This document shows positions 37,968-51,373 of a DNA stretch of 64,000 bases, piece by piece. The position numbers were made by a program, and so were the translations under genes. The stretch's first letter is position 1. Every line of letters begins with the position of its first letter. The DNA lies in the NCBI GenBank assembly GCA_914767715.1, contig OU612066.1:32898283-32962282 (forward strand), given 5' to 3'. This DNA is from Membranipora membranacea (Eukaryota; Bryozoa; Gymnolaemata; Cheilostomatida; Membraniporidae). Under the pieces are notes generated by a model, which saw nothing but the letters and a program-made list of their open reading frames with translations, was not told the DNA's origin and made no database searches.

Positions 37968-40900
37968 ATGGCCAGTATGGTTGATGAGGCTTTACTGTCA
38001 ACTGGGGTTGCTTTTCACACTGGTGAGTAATTTGGTGCTGCCATCCACAGGTAGGGCAGTGCGTAAATTTATAGTTTATGGAGCTAGAGAGTTCAAGCAC
38101 TCCTCTTTTCTAGCAGATGATACCTCAAGATTTGAACAGAATCAGAGATAGGCTGACTTTTAGCTCATGAGAACAGTTCTATTCTAGGATCAATATGTGC
38201 ATTTCACTCCAGATAAATTAGATTTCCTCTGTGTAATAGGGCTGTACTAGACTTATCATGAATACCAAAGAGGAGTAAATATTGGCTAGAGTTTAGTTGA
38301 ACTAAGTTCGGGGTGACTTAATGTTAGCTTGCAGTAAATTCTTGGTAATTGAGGGGGACACTATATAAAATAAAAAAAGGTCACAGGTGTTAAATCTAGC
38401 TATTTTGAGCCTGGGCGAAATGGCCTTTTCTTCACAAAAACAGTTCGACGCACATATCATCATCGTTTCCAATGCAGACTACTTTTTATTCTTTCAGGTG
38501 GTTGTGATAAGAGTGGCCACCCTGTAGTTATATTCCCGACACTTCATCACACTGCTCTGAGTGAGATCTCAGATTCAGAGCTTGTCTCCCTGATTCAATA
38601 CATTAAATCTCTCGTACCGACACAACATAAACTGAACGGATTCTCCTACCTCATCAATCTACACAAGGCCAGCCAACAAATCATCACGAAACTGTCTACA
38701 GCACTTCACACTATACAGGTAGATGTAAAATATAGCATTAAGTTTAACTGTATTTGCTGTTACCACTTATATGACAACCTGGCGAGATCAACATGCGACA
38801 GATTCCTGACTGTGAACTGTCTTAAAGGACCATACAGATTGCTCTCACAGGTTTAGGCTGATATTGTTGCAGTGGTTTCCAATCACTCTTTGAGAGTTTT
38901 CATTGTCCCAATGATACAACATACAAGGCTAGGAACAATGGTTGCAATGTCTGAAAGGGTACCAGCAGTATTGAGTCAGGGATTTTTATTTCAGTGCTGA
39001 AATGGCTAAAATTGTTTACAAATACTACCAAAATCACTGTCAGTTTTCTTGCTGACAGGTCTGAGCACTCCATGCTCAATGTCACATGTGCTGTATTGGT
39101 TTCAATTCATATATCAGACCTTCAAAGCATGCGTGTTGAAAGCAGGTGCTCTCACCAACTGAACAACCTCCTTTTTAAGTTGCCGCGATTAACTCACAGT
39201 TCATAAATAGGGAACCAGTTTATAAAACTGTTGTTGTTCCGAAACACTCAACTTGAAAGTTCTCAGTTCGATCTTTGTAAAATCAAGTCAAAATATGGTT
39301 CTTTAGAAAGGTCAGCATCCAATAAAATGCTGTTTGTTTTCATTGTTGCTTTCTCAGTGCTGAAGCACTCAAAGTCTTTCAGCAGCTTGTTGTGTTTATC
39401 CTGTTTACTCTTTAGCCGGCTCTAAGTAAGTTATATTCAAAAAGTTGTCAAAGATAAATTACTCATTTCAATTGGATTGTGTATTTACCCTTACTGATTG
39501 TGTATTTACCCTTACTGATTGTGTATTTACCCTTACTGATTGTGTATTTACCCTTACTGACTCCATTGTGTTCTAGTATTGGAATTTTTACCTTGAGGGT
39601 TGGGCAATATCACCAACTTAGTGTCTATTTATAGGTGCTTTATTAATATTTGAGGCAGCAGTCAATTATATCAATGAAAAATCGCTGATTAAGTCGTCAG
39701 GATTCAATATTGATAATAAGTACAACAAGCACTAACATCACTATCAGCCGACATTAAATATCCAATACAGGAAAACTAAGATGATACAAATTTCCTCGGC
39801 ATTATTTGAATTGTTAGATTAAGTCCCTCGAGTTTATGACGTAAAGCCCACTTGGGGAGGTAAATAATTTAAAGGTAGCTGCAAAGCTAGAAATACAAGG
39901 AAAAGAACTGCCCAGAACTAACCCTGACTGATATTTATATTGGCATGGCGAATATTTCATTGTCTTATTGTGTGTTTGTTGTAAATTCAATATCTTATTC
40001 TTGTTTATCCTCAGCTGAGCTCTAACCCACCGTTGGTGCATTGCTTATACGTAATCAAACCTAAAGCATCAAAGAACTTGGCTCTACTAGAGAAGCTTAC
40101 TGGTCTGAAGCCTTCTAAAAAGTCAGCAGTCAAAAAAACGTATCAAGTGAGTGCAAATGCAGTAGAGTTGACCAAATAACCTCAATAATTATAGTTAATT
40201 AATTAATTACTTCTAGCTGCCATTGATTTGAGCTCTCAAGCAATAGGGATTTGCGAAGTCATACTGTGCTAACATAGCACAGCCAGTCTACCATAATATT
40301 AAGCATCACCGACCCTATGCTCTCACCGAATGAAGCAAACATCTACATGAACAAGCTTGCCACTTCCTGATAATTCATTTCATTATTCTCTTTTTGATTT
40401 GAGGTTCTTATTGCCGTATTCTAATGGGAGCCCTCAAATTACAAAGTGACAGATTCCAAATCAAAATTGATTTATTTGGCAATCGCTTTCTCCCAACATC
40501 TGAGGATGACAACTCCTAAAATATCTAACATTATAGGCATATCTTTTATTTAAATCGGATAAGATTTGTTGGAATCATACAAAATGTTTTAGAAGTTTTG
40601 TTATATGTTGTTATACGCATGATATAAACCTGGAAGGTAAATGTAACTGTGAGTGTTCAAATATAGTTTAATATACTTCTTCAATATAAGATTTTCTCCT
40701 TCAGGTTCACGTTCTAAAAGACTTTGCATCTCTGCACAGACATGTGGATAAGATATCACTGACTGATGAGTTCGGAGGTCATCAGCAAGTCAACATATCA
40801 GCATGGGTTCAGTTCAGATTGGTGAGTTAGATATTTCAAAATAACTAGCCGGCAGCACCAGGGATAACCTTCTTATTGAGATAAGATAGGGTGTTTGGAG

Positions 40901-43900
40901 GTTCAGACCCGATCCAGTAAGATCTGAAAACTGACATCATTGTTTAAAACTTTGCTGCCACATTTCATGGTGACTTCTTATCTGTTTGATATATAATACG
41001 GACAGAAAATCATGCCACTTTCTTATTATTTTATCATAGGCTGTGACGTCACATTATCATCAGACACCAACACCTTCTTCTCTGCATGCTCATCTATTAA
41101 ACCTGCATGTAGAGCACATTTCCTAACAGAGACATTTGGAAGTTTCATAACTGATCATACTCCCAATTATTTTTGATCGATCCGTAAAGGCAAACAAGGT
41201 TGTTGAATTGTCTCTCATTAAAACTATTTGAGCCTGAATTCACCTTTTTTTACTTATGCAGCGCTCTCTTTATGCCCGTTTCTAGATGATTTATATTCAT
41301 TTTGCAGCAGGTAGATGGTGTTTTATCAGAGATCACCAGATGCCAGACATCACTAGACCAGAGTAAGGATGAGATGCAGATCTTATGTGAGATTGAGATA
41401 CCAGCTCCCCCTCCTGGTAACACCCCTGACACAGATAATACAACCCAACCCCTACTAGATACTATCAACGCTAAATATCATAACATGATGAGGTATGTGA
41501 GAGGCAGAAAACCTGCTGCTTTGGTTTCTTTTAGTCTTCGCTCTCTATGCCTGTAAACCGTGAAACTGAATTTGCAATAAAGTAGTTGTCCCCTCTTACT
41601 TTATAGTTATCTCACAATCTTACTGTTACACTGGTATCTAAAGTAAGATTTGCATTTTATTCCAGGGGATTGAAGTTGGAGCATGTGATAGATCAGTGTG
41701 GTACAGTGTTAGAGGAGCTGAACACGAGTCGAGGGCCTGTTAAGTATGCTCAGGGCGACCTCCTCAGGGAGACAGTTAAGTCTATCAGGCTCGGTCAGAG
41801 AGAGCTCACCGAGGCCAGAGAACATCTCCAGCTACAGTGGAGACAGGCTCAGGCTAGGGTAGTACAGGCACAACAACTCAGAGGGCATCAGAAAAAGGCT
41901 AACAAGGTGTGTCCCTAGAGTTACCCTTTGAGTGCACTTGCCTTCTATATGCGAGTTAGTTCTGATTATTGATTACAGATTTAGCAACCTTGTAAGTTTT
42001 TAAATGAACAATAACAAAATGTAATTCAAAATTGTCCTCCCAAAAACCACAAATACTAAAAGTTGACTCAACAACATATGTTCGTTTACCTTCAGATAAC
42101 TAAATGGGTAGAGAGGAATGGTCTAATTACTCTGTCAGAGTTGTCTGTCTCTGTTACGTCAACTGATCAAATCAAGCTGCTATCTCATAGACTGAAGGAG
42201 TTATGTGCTGACTTTGAGGTTTGTATTGTTTATCTTATTCACGTACATTTTTTTTAACAGTACATCAAAAAAGAATAGTTTTGAGCAAAATTTTTGAAAT
42301 AGGTAGGCCTACGGTACTCAAACAAAACAGATAGGGATGTAACATCCATAAATATGATACAACAGGAAAGGTTAATCTTGTGTAGGGTTGTGTAGTCTTT
42401 TGAGATTCCTAGTTAACCGATACGGAAGAAAATCTCTGTGGTGTCTAGTCTTTTTTCATGCTGTCCCAACTGATGGCATCATCAGCTGGCGGGCTCATCC
42501 AGTGAAATGGTATAAGAAAGTTCACCCATAACGGCCTGCGTCCAAAAACGCACGCAAACTTCTCGTACCTTGACTTGCACTCCGTCTTAATGTCATCAGC
42601 TTTGTTATCAGTCTCAAATGAAGTCAGACCTAGGTCTATACATATGAGTTGCTCGTATAAGAAAAAACCTGCTGTTAATATGAAGAAAACCAGGGAGTAG
42701 ATTTGAAAAACTAAGTAGAACGTGTGAAATGATGTTGAGCCCATTAAGAACCTGAGTATCGTCCATGGAAGGAAAACCTCTGCTATGTTCATAGTCGGCC
42801 ATACTGTTAAATAAGTATAATAGGATACTTGTGGAGTGGCGAACACTGTAAGGCATACAGCCCAGAAGTTGAACACCACAAAGAACCTCTGGTTGTTAAG
42901 CCCGACACACTGTCTAGCAAAGAAGCAGTGGTGATCTCGCTTTAGTACACACACCTTACATATTGGGCAATGATGACATCGGGGTGGTTTATGGAAGGAG
43001 CAGACAACACAAGGTTTCCAGCTCCAGTAGGGATAGGCTGTGCGGGTCACGCCGTCAGCTTTATGGTGTGTGATTACTGACCAATTGCCAGTAGCCATTT
43101 TGGGCCTGCGCTCCTTCAGTTCTTCATAGAGTATACCTTCAGAGTTAAACTGTGGGAAGTTCTTTTCGTGCTCTAGTCTCTTTTGGTTGTTTTCATCAGT
43201 GTTTACGTAAGTTGAACGAACCGTACATAGAAATATCCAGTTAATCAGCATCTCAAACGACATGAACGTGGCCATAATCTTAGTGACCAGCGCTGTCCAT
43301 GTTCCTAGGCCATGCAGGTAATCAAGTATAACTGTATCTGCCAGGTAATTTAGTCCTAGAATACAGTTGAGAAACCAAAGCGGTGAAATCACATTCAGTA
43401 TTGACGGCCCATGTCTGTTGCAGAAAACTTTGAGTCCCACTATTCCCTTCTGCTTCAGAGTCATGGCTCCTCAGTCAATACCTGGAACAAGATAATAATT
43501 AGTAACTAGGTTGTAATCAACAAGTGAAAGAAAGCACTTGCTAAACATTAACATAGACTTCTAGCAATCACTATCTTAGAACCACCGATGCCAAGACCTG
43601 GAGTTGACTCAGCAACCACACTTTTGTTTTGTGGAGGCGGTTGAGATCAGGCTAGCCTACATATAGTAAAACTTGAGGAACTGGCACTTGAGATTGTGCT
43701 CTTACACAATCAAATATCTGGGTGCTTCATTGAAATAAACTCTCAGCATAAACTATGATAGCGCAGACTTACCCCTTACTAGTACCGAGGAGTGAATTGT
43801 ACTTGCTAGTACAGTCCTTCAAGTTTCTCCTCCTCCAACAATTTTACTTACACTCCAAATGAAAAATTTTATCACTTATTTCATTTGAATGAATTTTAGT

Positions 43901-46900
43901 TAGCCCAATCACACGCCTCATAGTGCTGTGTATATAGCAACGCTGTTTACTAGGCTATCCTAAATTGATTGTATTACAATGAAGGCCATTGTTTGCATTG
44001 ATTAGTTGTTGGCGTTGTTTGAGGCAGGGATACCTTTTCTATAAGACGACTTCTTATCAATACAAACAGCGCTGATTGGCCAATTGAGTCCTGAATAAAA
44101 GAGTATCCCCAAGGGTATTCCAACATTATATTTTCTATTATTTCGGCCTAGAAAATAGTACATAAAATCAGAACTATGATTTATTTATCCAGATACTTAC
44201 AGATTTAGCTTTCACACTGCTGTCTTTCCCACGGTTTTATTGTTGCCGCTTTGTTCACAGCTTCATGTGTCTGTCACTTTTTCCCACTTAGGAATTACAG
44301 AAAGAATGTGACTACATACAAACAGACGTGGAGTATATGGCTCTGCAAGACCTCTCTGAATTTACTGAGTCTCTTAAATCCATAGAAAGGATGAAGAAAC
44401 AGTTAAATGAGTTTGATGACAAACTTGTAGATCTCAATGAGAAATTCAACTCAACATCTGCTGTGTTCTCAAATGTAGCAAAGGTAAGATGGCATGTTTT
44501 GTTAAGTAAGTAAAAATTGTGAAACTCATATATTTGGTCCATTCAAAATTTATTTATAGAACAGAGTTGCAATTTTAAGAAATCAACGGAAGACATCATA
44601 TTGAACGAAAAAAAACTGTTTTTGACCTATATGAATGTTTTTTTATTTGAAGAGGGGACATTTTCATAAAGAAAAAACGGAAATATCAGCTAGACGAGCT
44701 TAACTTGCTGCTGTTGTCACCTTATAAATGACAGTCAACTTTTGTATTTGGTATTGGTTTTATTACATTTCTCTCTCAGACCAAGGTTTGATAACATTGA
44801 AATGTCGTGCCCATTTTTAACTCAATTTAAATGTTGCCTTTTTAAAAAATCTCATATAGAACTGAAAAAGCTTTGAACTAACATTTTCCTTAAAAGAGCG
44901 TATTGGGGTATGCGCTAGCTGTGTTCTTAGCGGTAGTTGCGTCGCACCGGATGGAAAACTTGTATCACTGCAATATTCTCATTTCAGTGCTACAACTGGT
45001 ACTGTGACTTTGTGAACTCAGTACAACCCGCGCAAAACCAGACTCAGTTCACAGAGCAATGTGTCAAATGTTTAGAGAGGCTCCGTGCTACCGCTCCTCC
45101 TAAAGAATGGCTGGAATACATAGAAACTAGACTAACACTCATAGATAACGCCGCATTCTGTAGTAGCAGTGCTACTTTATTGCAAAGGTAAGACGATCAG
45201 ACTCTCAATTAAATTTAACATTTAGTCCCTGATTGGCTTGCCCCGTATCAATGTTCAGTACGGTTGAGTACCACAAGTGTATTTTAGTAGATTTTTCGTA
45301 CATGCATCTATACAGTTTGGTTGCCATACTACCTTCATATCCACTGGTTACATAATCTCAACACAATTTAACTGCTTTGTTACTTTGTTCTAGGATACGC
45401 ACAATCTTCACCCTGAGCTCTAGTGGTCAGAAAGAACAAGAGATTACACCAGAAGTAATGGACATGTGGAGAGTATCCTTGGAGCAGGGCTTTGATTCTT
45501 TGTCAGCAACAGAACAGAGTGTATGTATCTGGTGCAGATGACTTACTGTTAAAGTGATTGTCAAAGAATCTGGTCTTTGGTGTCATTCTTGAGTTCTCGG
45601 TCTAATTTAGAATACTGCTCATTTTCATAAATAGCCTGTTGCTCAGTTTAGACCGATTTTCACTCAACGTTGAGATTAGAAGGTACTAAAGAAATTTTCA
45701 TTGGATAATATATGACTATTGGATAAGTTTTCTATCATACAAATGACCCCGAATCATCCACTAAATCAGAAACCAATATGGCATATCTAGGGATAGCTTT
45801 TCTCATGAGGGCCTAACTTTCCGTCCATGGCTTTCTTGTGTTTTACAACCTTTTATCAACGCTCTTTTTTTATTACCAGTACATGTATTAACAATTTTTT
45901 TACGACAGATACTCCATATATGTTTATGATAGCATACAATCATCACCTGTTTTTCATGCAATGCCATTATGTTGATTTACCTTATTTTGCGCAGGAGTCC
46001 CTGTCACTTCAGAACGAAGCAGCACCTCAGAAAACTCAGGCCAAACCAAACAAACCATCTAGTAATGCCAAACGTTCCGTGTCCAGTGCACCGAAGCTAA
46101 GACGAACACCTAACCACGTCCCTGACTCCTCAACAGATGATGTAGAGAGTCCTCAGCCTCGAGCGAGGCGACCAGTTAAGAATAAGAAAACACCATCAAA
46201 GTCTGCTCAACATAAGGTAGGACAGCTACTGACATAGCGACTGCCTTTAGCTACAATGTTTACCTGCATCTGCTATTAGGTATCATTGTGCAAGCTGAAT
46301 ATATAGTTGCACTCCATTCTTAAGTGAAAGTATTCAAACCCTTTTGACAATCTCCCAGTTTCATACCACCAAGTAAAGCGCAAACTTCCGATGCAGTCAT
46401 CTTTAAAAAATTAGCACTGAGTTGCATGACTAGATTCTCATCTCATGAAATTCTACAGCAGACTTGTATATTGATGAGGCAAAGTTTAAGCACCTGTCCC
46501 TTGGATTGATATGAAGGCTTTGACTATCCCATTACACAGTTTACCCCAGAGAGGCTCCTTACTCTTCACTAGGGGAACTTCTCAAAAAATAAGAGTTTAT
46601 ATCAAATATGTGGTAATTTATATATATATATATATATATATATACAAACATAGAAATAATAATTTATATTTGTAACAGCAGGATGAGAAAGGCGAGGTGT
46701 ATATAGACCTGACTGACAGTGTTAAAGTTACTAAGCTACCTGACAGTCTATCTCACATAGACCTGTCTAAGTTCCTGGAGAACGAGCCACCTCACAATCA
46801 GGGGGCTGTATCCTCCACCCCTATCAATGATGAGCATGAGAGCAGAAGGACTGAAGCCAACACCAATACAAACAAGGTCTGTCTATGCCTCTGATATTAT

Positions 46901-49900
46901 AGTAATTAGTGTTGACATTATTGGTAGTTGCAAAAACAGATGTTTGTTCTCTGACATATCAGAGCTCTGGATAGGTTGGTTGATAGGTGAGTTTATGAGC
47001 TTTTGTATGGTAAGAATTTATGATGAAAATAATGGGAGAAATATCGATATTTCATCCTCAATTAATGATGTTGTAGAAAAAAAGTCGTAAGGAATTGTTG
47101 CCAGAAGGTACAAAGACACCTTCAAACAAGCCGACCAATCAGAACCCTGTCAGTGGCAAGAAGAAGAAGCGAGTGGCTCGTAGTCGACATGATGATGAGA
47201 CAGATGATAGCTGTCCGTATCCCTCAGATCACCTCAATCACTCCAGGTCAGTGTTTACCACTGTGTCAGGACTAACTTCAGTTGTGAAATTAATCGGTAC
47301 TGTCAGTTTGTAGATTGATTGTACGTAACTTTTATAATGCTCCATAATATAACGAAAATGCGTAAAAACATATGACGAAAGTTATCTCATCACATCACAT
47401 GAATCAAAAATGTGAGACACTTTTTTTTTGGATCATGTCTTATTTCCATGCGACTGCAAATTCAATAATCAAAATGCAACAAGAACATTATATCAACTAA
47501 ATAAAATTCCATATTGACATTTTTATTTTATTTGTTCCTGCAGATACTCTTTGCTGTCTGCTGATTCACATCCATCGCAAAACACAAAACACAAACGCTC
47601 CCCAGCAGCCCCACAACTATCCACTGCACCACCAGATAGACCACAGGACTATAACTTACCTTACAATCCTCTCACACACATAGAGAGATTAGAGCATATA
47701 TACACCAGTACTAGTCCCACTCCTGAACAGAAGCTCGATATGATGGCCAGTCTTATTGATGAGGGGGACGACTCCTGTTTTCGTGTAGAGCTCAGACAGA
47801 TCAGCTTTGTGAGGAGATCCACGGATAACACAACTCCTACTCCATCAGGTGAGATTTATTTTTTCTTTTTTTACACTTTTAATGGCAGTCTATTTCATTC
47901 CAGTAGCGGAATCTTTTCCTAACAGTGCAGAAGAAAAAGGAAAAAAACAAAAGAAAGCTTGAGTATGAAGATAGGTTAAAATGAAGATCGATCATTTGCA
48001 TAACTATATAAGATAAAATATCTTTGATTGAGGCTGTGCACAGTACAATAGTGCTACTCCTCCTCAAGTTATAGTCAAGATTGAGTTATTAAATTTGGAA
48101 TCTGTTGTTTCATGATTAAAATAAAAGGATTTGACGATGTCTTCTTCCCTGCTTTGCCATATACTTTAGTTTTTGTTTGCCATATCTGAATAAATATACT
48201 AATATTATGAATTATTTATGTTTCATAATTCAAAACTGTATTAATATGTGCTGTTGTTTATCTTCGGGTAGCGTTATCACTAGTTCATATATATTGTCAA
48301 CACTATGATTAATATCTGTCCTATTTCAGACACATCTGAGATTAAGAGAAAGAAGATTGGTCGATTAACTCCAGCCAATTTGTCAAGAGAATTATCAACA
48401 GATGTATCCTACCCTGAGAATATCTATAGCTGGCTCAAAAAGCAAAATGATCAATCATTCTCACCCAGGTCAGTTATGGAAAGCCAGATATAGCCTTTCT
48501 TGGCAATCTTTGCTGGTGGGGGGGGGACAAGGCTTGTCGACTCTTGCTTTCGATCTGTCCATTAGAGATTTGTCCCAAAAAAAAAAACTTGTCAAGACAG
48601 GCTAAGTCAGCTCTTAATTTGAATTTCATTGGCCAAAACTGAACATAATAAACCGACGGTAAAAATGCTCGCAACTATGAACGATTTGGATAACGTTGGT
48701 CTTCTTCTTTTCGATATCAAACAAATCAGTGAACATTATGACATTTTGGGTTTATATTTCTTTCTTACTTTTTTTCTGGTTATGTCAGGGGGGAGAATAT
48801 GGAGGACGAAGCAGAAGTTAAGGAGGAAGTAAGAGAAGAAATGAATGAAGTTGACTCAGTCAGAGAATGTATTGAGAGAGCTGAGAAACTTTTGCAGGTA
48901 TGAACTAAGGCTACCACTATCATCTGTAGGTCATGTCCAGCTGTGACATGTATGTTACTTCTCAATCATATTTTGTCCCTGGCCACAAGTTGGCACAAGG
49001 CCAGTTTGAGAAGGTCATTGTTGCAGAAGGCAGACCCTTGATATTCGACCGTGATGTGCATGTTGTCGCGTAACCACAGCTAGGTATGTCTCATTTATAG
49101 TCAGGCATGAGCTACCAAGCGGCATACCCACTCCTCAGTCACTGACAGTTACGAACCCACATTGAAGCAATGCTCAATGCTCAAACTGTCAACTTGCACT
49201 TGCCCCATCATGATGTGGCTTCCCTTTTTTCAAAGAGAGCAGAGGTGGATCTGTTGTCTGCACTGTAATACACACAGGGTCCTCCGTTAATTTGAGTCGT
49301 GGTACACTGGTATGGTTGACTGATAGAAATAGCGTAGTTGATACTCAATATTCTATATTCTATTGTTAGGAGGACATCCCCACCTTCCAATCTACATCCA
49401 GAGGTTTATCTGATGAACCTCAGTTATCCGAAGGTGCTTATAACAACAACGCTACACTTCTCAGACTAGGCAGAAATAACGACATAGTGAGCAAATCTGG
49501 AGATTCAGGCATTACTGAGCTTACAAACCGGGAGGCTCTGCTTACTAATGGTAAATATTTTGGATATCTTTTAATCTTGATTCTTGCTTTAATTTATCCT
49601 TGAATTAAATCTATTGTGCCCAGGAGTTAGAAAGCCAACGATTTCACTCCACCCAACAGGTCATAGCCAACACATTGTCGAGGAATTAGATGGATTGTCT
49701 AAAGAGGACAGCTCTTAGCTTTAAAATCCATCCAAGTTTGACCTGATATTACCACAGATTAAGGGCACTCTAAAATGTCAGCATCGGATTCAGTTGTCAG
49801 TTTTAATAATTGGTAGTTATTCAAATAAACTGCTTGGCAGACGCCATTGGAACACACTATCATAGAATTCCTATAATGCTGACACTTTAGCGACATGCTC

Positions 49901-50194
49901 TGTTAAGAGATAACATGACATGACATCACTGAATTTCTTATCTCCCACATAATTTTAGGTCATCGTCAGCGGTTTACAAGCAAAGAGAGTGGTTTGGATA
50001 GTGATATGACTGGTTATACAGTCACTGAGAATAGCTCAAATCTGCAGCCAAGGTTACAGCCTGATTACGGTGGTGCTAGACCTAGAAATGTACCGCCCCT
50101 CCGTCTGAGGAAAAGTCATCACCGGAGCTCAGGCCCATCAGCATCACAGAGACTGAGAGATCTCGACTTGAGACATGAGGAGGAGACTGAGTAA
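37968..50194 (+). CDS. SEC14/CRAL-TRIO-like, spectrin-type coiled-coil protein related to KIAA1755/PLEKHG4/ARHGEF40
   Basis: Eighteen coding exons: 37968-38022, 38498-38718, 40015-40146, 40705-40821, 41308-41492, 41666-41906, 42096-42218, 44292-44483, 44988-45187, 45394-45520, 45995-46216, 46679-46876, 47077-47246, 47544-47848, 48330-48468, 48789-48897, 49370-49550, 49959-50194. The CDS is 3153 nt (1050 residues) and the phases agree. The first ~180 residues form a SEC14-like domain (HPVVIFPTLHH, LVHCLYVIKPKASKNLALLE, SLHRHVDKISLTDEFGG), as in the solo/quattro/puratrophin group and MCF2-type proteins. Helical spectrin-like segments follow to about residue 540 (TEAREHLQLQWRQAQARV, SIERMKKQLNEFDDKL). 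The C-terminal half is Ser/Pro/basic-rich and disordered, with one more short helical stretch. No DH-PH RhoGEF module is visible, unlike PLEKHG4/ARHGEF40 and like KIAA1755. The ATG lies 6 nt after an acceptor (37962), so a 5' non-coding exon exists. An alternative spliced C-terminus is possible (see findings). Confidence 0.85.
39475..39558. repeat. 21-bp tandem repeat, 4 copies
   Basis: Four identical copies of gattgtgtatttacccttac plus t, in the second coding intron of the SEC14 gene. Confidence 0.95.
42445..43464 (-). CDS. DHHC-type palmitoyltransferase (ZDHHC22/24-like), nested antisense in an intron
   Basis: A single uninterrupted ORF of 339 residues with a cysteine-rich zinc-binding domain at about 149-192, containing CVVCSFHKPPRCHHCPICK and the catalytic DHHC at 177-180 followed by FFARQCVGLNNQRF. 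Hydrophobic helices lie at about 22-48 and 55-80, and further ones follow the DHHC domain, giving a multi-pass topology. Such enzymes transfer palmitate to protein cysteines at Golgi, ER or plasma membranes. The spacing around DHHC and the short length resemble ZDHHC22/24 rather than the ankyrin-containing types; the exact class is uncertain. The gene lies wholly within the seventh coding intron (42219-44291) of the plus-strand SEC14 gene. Seventeen bases upstream of the ATG is an acceptor (ttgttccag, boundary at 43481/43482), so an untranslated 5' exon probably exists further right, with the coding part intronless. Confidence 0.93.
   Translation of the reverse strand: MTLKQKGIVGLKVFCNRHGPSILNVISPLWFLNCILGLNYLADTVILDYLHGLGTWTALVTKIMATFMSFEMLINWIFLCTVRSTYVNTDENNQKRLEHEKNFPQFNSEGILYEELKERRPKMATGNWSVITHHKADGVTRTAYPYWSWKPCVVCSFHKPPRCHHCPICKVCVLKRDHHCFFARQCVGLNNQRFFVVFNFWAVCLTVFATPQVSYYTYLTVWPTMNIAEVFLPWTILRFLMGSTSFHTFYLVFQIYSLVFFILTAGFFLYEQLICIDLGLTSFETDNKADDIKTECKSRYEKFACVFGRRPLWVNFLIPFHWMSPPADDAISWDSMKKD
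46619..46644. repeat. (TA)n microsatellite
   Basis: About 12-13 TA dinucleotides, 35 bases upstream of the exon 12 acceptor of the SEC14 gene. Confidence 0.85.
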
Positions 50195-51373
50195 GCTCAG
50201 GCATAAGCGCTCAGGGTTCAGATGAGTAACACATTAAGAGCTCAAATCTATAGCAGCCTGTCAATCACAAATTTAACATTATTGTTTGAACATACATTTA
50301 TTGTGATCGTTTCTCTGGCTATATTGAGTTGCCACTTTATGTACAGAAAGGCTACCACACGTATACGAAAGACTGCAAGTGCGTCAGGCAATAATGTCTC
50401 AATTACCTGCTGACTGTATCATACAACAATTCTGTTTACTTAACCTTTTCTACTTTTCTCTATTTTTCTTACATCAACAACATTTTCTTTAGTATTATGT
50501 TTTTTTTGTCACACCGTCCGTGAATATTATAATCGATCTCAAAATGTAGACTGTCTGTATTGTTTGTCTAAAACAAATCTTTTTACAAGCAGCATGATTT
50601 TGTTTGTACATTTATCCGTCCTTGTAATATCTATTGTAGAAACACGCCCTTGTTTTGTTTACACAATTTTCCATTCCATCACACTTCATATATCAAATAC
50701 AGGCACAGCGGTTTTCCGCGTTTGTAAACAATTTATTTTCGGATCTAGAATTATTTTGCTCTATAAAATATTCACAGTATGGATTAAATATATTTAAAAA
50801 TAAATACATACTATGGAATATTAAGATGGCTGACAGGTTGATATAGAATGGTTTTAGACAGTGCAGGCGAGGAGTCAATTCACAGAAACAAAAAAGTGAA
50901 TGATGTTATTATGGCACTACTAATCAAGTGTATCACAATTTTAACAGGTGCTCCAGCTGCTTAGAAAATATCACAAGAAAATATCAGCATAAATAGACGT
51001 CAGGCAGTTTCCTCGCTACTAGAAGGCTAATGAGGTATATAATCAAGAAAGTTCGCTCAACAGAACTAACAAGTTGTCTGTGTACATATCAGGCAACTTG
51101 TTATGCTGACAGCGTAAAAAGTCATCACGAATAACAAATAGCAGTCCTGAGTCACAAAGATGACTAATATTGTCCGTTATGTGAGTTTGGTGCAGATGAC
51201 TGAGAATCTAAGATTCCAGGGTGGTCATAAAAAGGAGATGTCCTAAAACTATGCAATCTTGCTTTTCCATAACGAAAATAAGCCGAATCATCACAGAGCT
51301 CCACGAGATGACTAATTGCTTGTCCATCAGAATAGTGGACTAAGCATTTATGACAAGTTCATTTTCAAAAGTC
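50195..51373. other. Convergent 3' region between SEC14-protein and SAXO genes
   Basis: AT-rich sequence holding the two 3' UTRs. It contains a plausible acceptor (tatgtacag, ending 50346) followed by an open frame ending at 50413, which could be an alternative last exon of the SEC14 gene. Confidence 0.5.
50799..50804 (+). promoter_or_regulatory. Candidate polyadenylation signal of the SEC14-protein gene
   Basis: AATAAA about 600 bases after the stop codon. The following minus-strand gene (SAXO) ends at 51374, so the two genes are convergent. Motif and position only. Confidence 0.4.
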
